This document shows, piece by piece, positions 1-5,547 of a DNA stretch of 15,581 bases (positions are counted from its first letter, which is position 1; the number at the start of each line of letters is the position of its first letter). A program made the translations under genes and the position numbers. Source of the DNA: QAMX01 sp964515055 (GTDB lineage: Bacteria > Bacillota > Clostridia > Oscillospirales > QAMX01); contig CAZEUG010000035.1 in the NCBI GenBank assembly GCA_964515055.1, forward strand, positions 1-15,581, read 5' to 3'. The notes under the pieces are model-generated. The model ran no database searches. It was given only the letters and a program-made list of their open reading frames with translations, and had not been told where the DNA came from.

Positions 1-340
1 TCCCTTTGCACAAGGGAGGCTCATGTGCGTCCCGATGTGGATGGCTGCGGCTGCAACAGAAATACCCGGAAACTGCCCAGCTTTGAACGTTTTCAACAAG
101 TATTGCAACGTCTCCTGCCATTGAACCACGGCAGGAGCGAGCCATGTGCCCTACAGGTATCCCACCGTTCCCGTTACCTTCGCAGCCGCCCACTGTGGGC
201 AAACCACCAAAGCTCCCTCTGACGAGGGAGCTGGCGCAAAGCGCCTGAGGGAGAGAAGAGTTTATCTGAACGCTCACCTGCATTCGCGGTGGCGCATAGT
301 ACATTCCAAACGGAATTCCTCCACCCGATGCTCCTTTTTC
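1..340. other. Non-coding, palindrome-rich intergenic DNA
   Basis: I see no credible gene here: the open frames on the plus strand are short, resemble no family I know and run into the antisense of the transporter gene. The stretch contains several small inverted repeats: TCCCTT/AAGGGA at 1-17, CTCCTGCC/GGCAGGAG at 112-137 with a 10-base loop, GCCCAC-T-GTGGGC at 188-200, and the compound repeat at 211-258. None is followed by a T-run, so they do not look like terminators. The first one touches the window edge and may be the end of a longer repeat. Confidence 0.6.
211..258. repeat. Two-hairpin intergenic repeat (GGGAG family)
   Basis: AGCTCCCTC and GAGGGAGCT (211-219, 224-232) form a perfect 9-bp stem with loop TGAC. 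It is followed directly by GGCGC-AAA-GCGCC (233-245) and a tail TGAGGGAGAGAAG that repeats the GAGGGAG word. This compact double-hairpin layout resembles a high-copy extragenic repeat I recall from Faecalibacterium/Subdoligranulum-type genomes. Family membership is from memory and the copy number in this genome cannot be seen; only one full unit is in the window. Confidence 0.6.
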
Positions 341-341
341 A

Positions 342-387
342 CAAAAAAACAAATCACCGGTCGGATGAACAAAATCCGACCGGTGAT
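342..387 (-). terminator. Rho-independent terminator after the AEC transporter operon
   Basis: A perfect 14-bp inverted repeat (353-366 and 374-387, 7-base loop) starts 57 bp past the transporter stop codon. Read on the minus strand it is followed by a T-rich run (342-352, seven consecutive T after a TTTG). This is a strong intrinsic terminator closing the four-gene operon. On the plus strand the stem is not followed by a T-run, so it acts in one direction. Confidence 0.9.
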
Positions 388-444
388 GCTTCTCTTCTTC
401 AGAACACCGCGCTCTGCATTCCCGTTGATTCGCCGTGCGACCGG

Positions 445-1398
445 TTATTTCAGCAGGCAGGTAATCAGCGGGATGGTGGCGGCGGAGAAGAGTGTCGACA
501 AAAAGACACCGACCGAGCCGGTTTTCTCGTCCCCGCCATATTCCTTCGACAGAATCACGCAGAACACCGCGCACGGCATACCCGTAATCAGCACAGGGAT
601 GCCCAGCGTCATCGCATCGAGGTGGAGCGGCTGCAGCAGCAGGAACATCATGACCGGCATAACCAGCAACCGCAGCACGCAGACGCCCCAGACCCGGCCA
701 TTTTTGACCACGGCACCCGGCTTGACCGTTGCCAGCACGCTGCCGATTACGAGCATGGACAGCGGCACCGTCATATCGCCGATCAGGTCGAGACCCTTCC
801 AGAGGACACCCTGATAGAGATACGAATACACAGCCGTCCCCTCAAACAGCGGCGACAGCAGGAACAGCACAACGCCCAGCAGCACGCCCAGCGTCCCCGG
901 ATTCAAAAACATCTCCTGCTTCCGCAGCGTGACATCCGATCGGCCGCGCCGCAGCAGCCAGATGCCGAGCGAATAGGCGAGAATATTGAACGGCAGGTTG
1001 AAAAACGCGCCGTAGAAAATGGCTTCCTCACCGAGCACCGCCCGAAGCACGGGGAAGCCCATGTAGGCGGCATTGGCGAAGATTACCATGAAATGATACA
1101 CGCCGCGGCTCTTTTCGTCCGCACGGACGAGCCGGACATAGAAAAAGCCGATCACCGTTGCCAGCAGGTAGTACCCCACGCTGATGGCAATCAGGATGCC
1201 GCTCCGTTTCAGGCTGTCGGCGGAAAACTGCTGGGACATAAACGTTGAGAGGTACATGGCCGGCATGGCCACGCGGGAGATCAGAGCCGAAATTTTGTCC
1301 GACGCAACCTTGTCCATCAGCCCCGTTTTCGTCACGCCAAAGCCAATGGCCATCAAAACAAACAATGTGAGAAGCTGTTCTAAAACTTCCTGATTCAT
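445..1398 (-). CDS. AEC (auxin efflux carrier) family transporter
   Basis: The 317-residue protein is almost entirely hydrophobic, with about ten predicted membrane segments and no signal peptide beyond the first helix. Family signs are the early RVAMPAMYLSTF segment, the ANAAYMGFPV motif near residue 108, TVPLSMLVIGSVLA in the middle and the C-terminal STLFSAATIPLIT helix. AEC proteins are secondary transporters in the inner membrane, usually moving organic acids such as malate or lactate; the substrate cannot be read from sequence. The ATG overlaps the stop codon of the Toprim gene by 4 bp (ATGA), so the two are probably translationally coupled. It is the last gene of the operon, before a strong terminator. 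Confidence 0.9.
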   Translation of the reverse strand: MNQEVLEQLLTLFVLMAIGFGVTKTGLMDKVASDKISALISRVAMPAMYLSTFMSQQFSADSLKRSGILIAISVGYYLLATVIGFFYVRLVRADEKSRGVYHFMVIFANAAYMGFPVLRAVLGEEAIFYGAFFNLPFNILAYSLGIWLLRRGRSDVTLRKQEMFLNPGTLGVLLGVVLFLLSPLFEGTAVYSYLYQGVLWKGLDLIGDMTVPLSMLVIGSVLATVKPGAVVKNGRVWGVCVLRLLVMPVMMFLLLQPLHLDAMTLGIPVLITGMPCAVFCVILSKEYGGDEKTGSVGVFLSTLFSAATIPLITCLLK

Positions 1399-2030
1399 AC
1401 CGGATTTCCCCCGTTTTCTCGTTCCGATTCTTCCGTATTTTGAAGATATTGCCTGTATTTTTCTGCATACACGGGCATGGAAAGCATCTCGATCAGTGCA
1501 TTGACCGAAAGCTCCGGCGGCAGTCCGAGCGATTGCAGGAGCGCCGTCCGGCGTTCCGCGCTGTTCGGTCGGCCGAAAAAGCCCTGCTCATACAGCATAG
1601 CCCGTGTGACCGGTTCGCACGTCGGCTGTGCGGGTCGCAGCTCGTCCGCTTCGACCGTGGCTCCGGCGGCCAGCAGCGCCGCACGGATGCATTCGACGTT
1701 CATCGCCTCCACGCCCAGAATTCCGGCACGCCCCGGCTTTTTCTTGCGCCGCTCCCGCCCCGCAATCGCCGGAACATATGCCATCCGGACGCGGTCGCTT
1801 TTCAGCAGGTCGCGCAGCCGTGTGCGAATCAGCAGACCGGCGCCGTCGCTGTCGGTCAGGAGAATCAGGCCGCGTGTCTCGGCCACCTCGCGCAGGAGCC
1901 TGCGGCGCGAGGCATTGTGAAACACAGAGAAGCCGTTCAGCTCAATGACCAGCGTATCGACTGCCGCACGGACGGCATGGGCGTCATACCGCCCTTCCAC
2001 TGCGACAGCCTCGCGGATTTTGCATTTCAC
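1395..2030 (-). CDS. DUF4093 Toprim protein, RNase M5-like
   Basis: I place the start at the GTG at 2030-2028, giving 211 residues. The GTG overlaps the glpP stop by 4 bp (GTGA) and GGAG lies just upstream; the longer open frame to 2369 only extends into glpP antisense-free overlap and has no homology signal. The first 90 residues are a Toprim fold: VEGRYD (Glu12, Asp16) and LTDSD (Asp60, Asp62), the metal-binding acidic set. These are followed by a basic RERRKKKPG stretch and LGVE, as in the clostridial DUF4093 family. Toprim proteins of the RNase M5 group cleave 5S rRNA precursors; whether this paralogue does so is inference. The C-terminal part (about 120-211) has no motif I recognise. Confidence 0.85.
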   Translation of the reverse strand: MKCKIREAVAVEGRYDAHAVRAAVDTLVIELNGFSVFHNASRRRLLREVAETRGLILLTDSDGAGLLIRTRLRDLLKSDRVRMAYVPAIAGRERRKKKPGRAGILGVEAMNVECIRAALLAAGATVEADELRPAQPTCEPVTRAMLYEQGFFGRPNSAERRTALLQSLGLPPELSVNALIEMLSMPVYAEKYRQYLQNTEESERENGGNPV

Positions 2031-2590
2031 GGCTCCGTCTCCTCTCTGATCAGGGTGTTCATGGAAATCGTGACGGCGTTCACGCCGGATTGCAGGATTT
2101 CCGCCGCCATGCTGCGGGATTGAATCAGGCCGCCCGCAATCAGCGGGATGCCCAGCCGCTGCCGAATCATGGGGAACAGCGGTGTGCAGAGCGCGGGCAG
2201 CAGCTCCACATAGTCCGGCCTCGCTTTTTCCACGGCCGCCATGCTCTTTTCCAGCGCGCTGCTGTCGATCAGGAAGCAGCGCTGAACAGCCGTCACGCCC
2301 AGCCGCCGACAGGTGGCCACCATCGTGGGGCGTGTGCTGATGATGCCGCACGGCGAACAGCGGCTGCACAGGTATTCCGCGCCGAATTCATCGGCGGCCA
2401 GCCCGCGAATCAGGTCGATATGCACGAGCGCACGCTTGCCGGACGCATTCAGGCGGGCAAAAATCTCCTCCAGACAGGTGATGTGGAGGTGCATCAGCAC
2501 GCAGACCGCGTATTCACTTTCCAGAAACCGGCGCAGCTGCGGAAAATCATTGACCGCGGGAATCATCCCGTGAAGCTCCGTCATGTCCAT
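2027..2590 (-). CDS. glpP: Glycerol-3-phosphate-responsive antiterminator GlpP
   Basis: The 187-residue product matches the GlpP family along its length: VHIDLIRGL (about 56-64), GIISTR (about 85), QRCFLIDSSAL (about 103-113), and PLIAGGLI (about 149-156), a TIM-barrel-like phosphate-binding fold. In Bacillus GlpP binds glycerol-3-phosphate and the leader RNA of glp genes to prevent termination. Three in-frame ATGs lie at 2593, 2590 and 2584; GGAGG is 2, 5 and 11 bases away respectively, so I chose 2590. No glpK, glpF or glpD is in the window, so the target is elsewhere or different. The gene follows the membrane-protein gene by 80 bp and overlaps the Toprim gene by 4 bp. Confidence 0.9.
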   Translation of the reverse strand: MDMTELHGMIPAVNDFPQLRRFLESEYAVCVLMHLHITCLEEIFARLNASGKRALVHIDLIRGLAADEFGAEYLCSRCSPCGIISTRPTMVATCRRLGVTAVQRCFLIDSSALEKSMAAVEKARPDYVELLPALCTPLFPMIRQRLGIPLIAGGLIQSRSMAAEILQSGVNAVTISMNTLIREETEP

Positions 2591-2670
2591 CATCCCCTCC
2601 AATTCAATCGCCGTTTTGTTGGATATTTGTTCCGTTGGCAATACCAGACCGCCTGAAAAACGCCGTTTTT

Positions 2671-3153
2671 TCACGGAATCAGCAGTTCTGCCGCAGAGAG
2701 GCAGAAAAGTGCCGCGCCGCACATTCCCTGCAAAATATTGCAGAATTCCTCGTTTCCATGCCAAATCAGCCGACAGACGGCCAGCGCCATGCAAAAACCG
2801 ACAAGCGCACCGCAGGCTGCAACCTCCGGCGGCAGTCCCTCGACATACGCCATACACGCGGCGGCGGCCGGTGCCGTCCGTTCCGTCCATCGGCCGTGGA
2901 GGCAGAGAATCGCTGAGCCGACCGCAAACCCGATCAGGCTGATGCCGATTCGCGGAATTCCGTTCTGGTGTGCCATGCTCAACAGCACGACCAGCACCAA
3001 TGCTCCCTGGATGCAGCGCGTCCGTCTCCGTTCTCTTCGGGCGCCTGCGTCGGGATGGGTGGCGCTGCCGACAGTGGCCAGCAGCGGTGCCAGCGCCGCT
3101 GCGGCTGAATGAAACGTCCACCCGACCCACCATTCCGTCCCGGTGAACTGCAT
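2671..3153 (-). CDS. Unknown multi-pass membrane protein
   Basis: I do not recognise this 160-residue protein. It begins MQFTGTEWWVGWTF and has about four to five hydrophobic segments: near residues 14-30, 47-62 (ALVLVVLLSM), 70-87 (ISLIGFAVGSAIL), 95-130 (two helices around ACGALVGFCMALAVC) and 140-158. A short basic stretch (RRERRRTR, about 39-46) separates the first two. The start at 3153 is preceded by GGAG with an 8-base gap; an upstream in-frame ATG at 3282 lies beyond the nifU terminator hairpin and is unlikely. It is first in an operon with glpP, which suggests but does not prove a link to glycerol-3-phosphate sensing or transport. Confidence 0.75.
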   Translation of the reverse strand: MQFTGTEWWVGWTFHSAAAALAPLLATVGSATHPDAGARRERRRTRCIQGALVLVVLLSMAHQNGIPRIGISLIGFAVGSAILCLHGRWTERTAPAAAACMAYVEGLPPEVAACGALVGFCMALAVCRLIWHGNEEFCNILQGMCGAALFCLSAAELLIP

Positions 3154-3242
3154 GCTCTCAGCTCCGTTCCCTGATCCTTTCGGATTGCTTTCTACTGTTT
3201 CGTATGCACAGGGACGTGCAATTATGCAGGACAGGGCACGGA
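3154..3242 (-). promoter_or_regulatory. Leader/promoter region of the glpP operon, no clear promoter
   Basis: The stretch between the nifU terminator and the membrane-protein gene must carry the start of this operon, because a terminator precedes it. I see only weak candidates: a CATAAT hexamer with no good -35 element, and TTGCAC with no good -10. An imperfect dyad TGCAC-6-GTGCA lies around 3206-3221 and could be a protein-binding site. A recognisable GlpP-type antiterminator/terminator is not visible. Confidence 0.3.
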
Positions 3243-3279
3243 GAAAAACCGGCAGCGGGGCAGCCCGCCGCCGGTTTTC
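3243..3279 (-). terminator. Rho-independent terminator after nifU
   Basis: AAAACCGGC and its complement GCCGGTTTT extend, with one mismatch, to a 14-bp stem (3245-3258 with 3265-3278). On the minus strand it is followed by five T. It begins about 13 bases after the nifU stop codon. The plus-strand reading also ends in TTTT, so some activity in both directions is possible. Confidence 0.85.
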
Positions 3280-3291
3280 CATTGTCGCCTG

Positions 3292-3741
3292 TTATTCGGC
3301 TTCTTCCTCGCCGTGCTCGTGGCCATGGCAGGTGGCGCAGTCACCCGTGCAGCCGATGATCGGTGTCGGGTCGATGCCCTGCCGATGATAATAATCCGCA
3401 ATGGCCGACTTGATGGCCTCCTCCGCCAGCACGGAGCAGTGAATCTTGACCGGCGGCAGACCTTCCAGCGCTTCGACAACGGCCGAATTGGTCAGCTTCA
3501 GCGCTTCTTCGATCGGTTTGCCCTTGACCAGCTCTGTCGCCATGGACGAGGTGGCCACGGCTGCGCCGCAGCCAAATGTCTGAAATTTGATATCCTGAAT
3601 GATGCCATCTTCGATTTTCATGTAGATTTTCATGATATCGCCGCATTTCAGGTTGCCGACCTGACCGACTGCGTTGGCGTCCTCAATCACACCGACATTG
3701 CGCGGGTGCGTAAAATGATCCATTACTTTTTCCGAATACAT
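3292..3741 (-). CDS. nifU: Fe-S cluster assembly scaffold NifU/IscU-type
   Basis: The 149-residue protein is an IscU-type scaffold on which NifS-delivered sulfur and iron are built into [2Fe-2S]/[4Fe-4S] clusters in the cytoplasm. The three ligand cysteines are in place: Cys33 (GNLKCGD), Cys58 (FGCGAAVA) and Cys102 (KIHCSVLAEEAI), with Asp35 beside the first. After the IscU fold there is a tail of about 20 residues with Cys131, Cys135 and Cys138 and then HGHEHGEEEAE, a possible extra metal site. It follows nifS by 40 bp in the same direction, with AAGGA about 10 bases before the ATG, and ends at a terminator. Confidence 0.95.
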   Translation of the reverse strand: MYSEKVMDHFTHPRNVGVIEDANAVGQVGNLKCGDIMKIYMKIEDGIIQDIKFQTFGCGAAVATSSMATELVKGKPIEEALKLTNSAVVEALEGLPPVKIHCSVLAEEAIKSAIADYYHRQGIDPTPIIGCTGDCATCHGHEHGEEEAE

Positions 3742-3781
3742 CGATTGTCATTCCTTTCTGATCTGCTGTCCGTTTTGAGGT

Positions 3782-4948
3782 TCAGCCGTTCCAGACCGGG
3801 CTCATCTCACGGAGACGCGCCACCACTTCCGGCAGAACCTTTGCGATTTTTTCCACATCTTCCTCCGTATTGTAGCGGCCGAGCGACAGACGGAGGGAGC
3901 CGTGCGCGGTTTCATGCTTCATGCCGAGCGCCATCAGGACGTGCGACGGGTCGAGTGAACCGGTCGAGCAGGCCGAGCCGGTCGAGGCGGCGACGCCGTT
4001 CATGTCGAGCAGCAGCACCATGGATTCGCCTTCAATCCCCTCAACCGTCAGGCTGACGAGACCGGGCAGGCGATCGGTACGGCTGCCGGTCGGGATGGTT
4101 TTCGGGATTTGCAGCAGCCGGTCAAACAGGTTGTCCCGCATGGCGGTCAGGCGTTTGGTCTCCTCCTCCATCCGGTCGGCTGCGGCCTTCAGTGCCGCTG
4201 CCATGCCGACGATGCCGGGGATGTTTTCCGTCCCGCTGCGGCGGCCGCGCTCCTGTCCGCCACCCTCGATCAGGTGCCGAACCTTCGAGCCACGGCGCAT
4301 ATACAGAAAGCCCACGCCACGCGGCCCGTTGAACTTATGGGCGCTGGCGGAGAGCAGGTCAATGTTCATCGCCTTGACATCCACCGGGATATGGCCAACG
4401 GCCTGTACGGCGTCCGTATGGAACAGCACCTTTTTCTCGCGGCAGATTCTGCCCAGCTCCGCGACCGGCTCAATCGTGCCGACCTCGTTGTTGGCCATCA
4501 TGACGGAAACGAGCGTCGTCTCCGGGGTGATCGCCGCCTCCAGCGCAGCGGGCGACACATAGCCCTCGCTGTCAACCGGAAGATAGGTGACGGAAAAGCC
4601 CTCTTTTTCCAGGCGTTTTGCCGTATGGAGAATCGCATGATGCTCAATCTGCGATGTGATAATATGGCGTCCGCGCTTTGCATTTTCATAGGCCGCGCCC
4701 AGCAGAACGTAGTTGTCCGACTCGGTTCCGCCGCTTGTGAAAATGATTTCGTCCGGCTCGGCATGAATGATTTCCGCAATGGTTTTGCGCGCCTCGTTCA
4801 ACGCTTCACGCGGTTTGTTGGAAAACGAATAGATTGACGACGGATTGCCGTAATACTCACGGAAATACGGCTGCATGGCTTCCAGGGCCTCGTCGCAGAC
4901 ACGCGTCGTCGCGGAATTGTCTGCATAAACATATCCGTTTTGATCCAT
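3782..4948 (-). CDS. nifS: Cysteine desulfurase NifS/IscS-type
   Basis: The 388-residue PLP enzyme takes sulfur from L-cysteine, leaving alanine, and passes a persulfide to the scaffold encoded next. Visible residues are His104 (IEHHAI), Asn154, Asp179 and Gln182 (HTDAVQ) around the cofactor, the Schiff-base Lys205 in SASAHKFNGPRG, and the catalytic Cys327 in SACSTGSLDPSHV. The SACSTG loop is of the NifS/IscS (group I) type. Length is normal for the family. The ATG lies about 16 bases from its AAAGGA, a long gap, but the MDQNGYVYADNSATT start fits the family. It sits 74 bp after rnhA, separated by a terminator. Confidence 0.95.
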   Translation of the reverse strand: MDQNGYVYADNSATTRVCDEALEAMQPYFREYYGNPSSIYSFSNKPREALNEARKTIAEIIHAEPDEIIFTSGGTESDNYVLLGAAYENAKRGRHIITSQIEHHAILHTAKRLEKEGFSVTYLPVDSEGYVSPAALEAAITPETTLVSVMMANNEVGTIEPVAELGRICREKKVLFHTDAVQAVGHIPVDVKAMNIDLLSASAHKFNGPRGVGFLYMRRGSKVRHLIEGGGQERGRRSGTENIPGIVGMAAALKAAADRMEEETKRLTAMRDNLFDRLLQIPKTIPTGSRTDRLPGLVSLTVEGIEGESMVLLLDMNGVAASTGSACSTGSLDPSHVLMALGMKHETAHGSLRLSLGRYNTEEDVEKIAKVLPEVVARLREMSPVWNG

Positions 4949-4992
4949 AAAACTGTTGTCATTTCCTTTCTTTTGTAGTTGCCAGATATCTG

Positions 4993-5009
4993 AAAACCCC
5001 GCTCGGGGT
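4993..5009 (-). terminator. Short rho-independent terminator after rnhA
   Basis: On the minus strand ACCCC-GAGC-GGGGT is followed by TTTTC, 14 bases after the rnhA stop codon. The stem is only five GC-rich pairs. It overlaps a second possible hairpin just upstream (GGGTG-ATATC-CACCC, 5006-5020), with which it shares ACCC, so the two cannot form together. It marks the likely end of the dnaN-to-rnhA transcript and leaves about 44 bp for a nifS promoter, which I cannot identify; a 10-bp palindrome CAGATATCTG (4983-4992) is in that space. Confidence 0.7.
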
Positions 5010-5022
5010 GGATATCACCCGG

Positions 5023-5469
5023 TCAGTTATTTGCGGCTAACCTTGCCGCCTCAACCGCCAGCGCATCGCAGCGGTTGTTGAAGGCGTTTTCGGCGTGCCC
5101 CTTGACCCAGTGAAACGTGACCTCGTGCTGTTCGCAGAGCGCCAGCAGCTTCTCCCAGAGATCCGGGTTCAGCGCCTTTTCGCGCTTGTTGCGCATCCAG
5201 CCGTTGGCCTGCCATTTTTTCGCCCAGCCCTTGGTCATGGCGTTGACGACATATTGGGAATCCGTGTACAGTGCCACCTCGCACGGCTCGCGCAGCGCAC
5301 TCAGCCCGCGGATGACGCCGCTCAGCTCCATCCGGTTGTTGGTCGTCTGCTTTTCGCCGCCGGACAGCTCGCGCTTCAGCGACCCGTACATCAGAATCAC
5401 CCCGTAGCCGCCGGGGCCGGGATTGCCGGAACAGGCGCCATCTGTATAGATATCAACATGTTTTCTCAT
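5023..5469 (-). CDS. rnhA: Ribonuclease HI
   Basis: The 148-residue protein cuts the RNA strand of RNA-DNA hybrids, removing R-loops and primers. The full active site is visible: Asp10 (YTDGACSGNPGPGG), Glu48 (NNRMEL), Asp70 (YTDSQYV), His125 (WVKGHAEN) and Asp135 (NNRCDALA). The basic handle region WAKKWQANGWMRNKREK (about 82-98) is present, as in the E. coli enzyme. GGGAG sits 8 bases before the ATG. It follows gyrA by 78 bp with no terminator between them, so it is probably the last gene of the gyrase transcript. Confidence 0.97.
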   Translation of the reverse strand: MRKHVDIYTDGACSGNPGPGGYGVILMYGSLKRELSGGEKQTTNNRMELSGVIRGLSALREPCEVALYTDSQYVVNAMTKGWAKKWQANGWMRNKREKALNPDLWEKLLALCEQHEVTFHWVKGHAENAFNNRCDALAVEAARLAANN

Positions 5470-5514
5470 GCGCTTCTCTCCCGTTTCTCCCGGCCTGATT
5501 TCCGGTTGCTGACA

Positions 5515-5535
5515 TTTTCCACACAGTTTTCCACA
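5515..5535 (+). promoter_or_regulatory. Tandem DnaA-box pair between gyrA and rnhA
   Basis: Two exact copies of TTTTCCACA (5515-5523 and 5527-5535) lie 12 bp apart start to start, on the plus strand, inside the 78-bp gyrA-rnhA gap. They match the relaxed DnaA-box consensus TTWTNCACA. The same arrangement, with one different base in the 3-bp spacer, is present upstream of dnaA at 14854-14874. Binding by DnaA is inference. Confidence 0.6.
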
Positions 5536-5547
5536 TTTGTTCAGGTT

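Noticed and set aside
100..140. Possible tRNA or small RNA in the left intergenic region
   Set aside because: A GGTTCAA-like string occurs on the minus strand, but no acceptor, D or anticodon stems can be built around it.
2031..2369. N-terminal extension of the Toprim protein
   Set aside because: It would run inside glpP in another frame. The GTG at 2030 overlaps the glpP stop and begins exactly at the Toprim fold.
2656..2670. AAAAAC-GCC-GTTTTT as a terminator after the membrane-protein gene
   Set aside because: The stem is short, mostly A-T with a three-base loop and no separate T-run, and glpP follows in the same direction.
3154..3282. N-terminal extension of the membrane protein to the ATG at 3282
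   Set aside because: The start would lie upstream of the nifU terminator hairpin, so it would not be on this operon's own transcript, and the added residues are basic and unlike the rest; the ATG at 3153 has a good GGAG.
3849..3857. Exact TTTTCCACA inside nifS
   Set aside because: It encodes the ordinary Asp-Val-Glu-Lys-Ile stretch of the enzyme, is single and is not near other boxes. It shows the chance background for this 9-mer.
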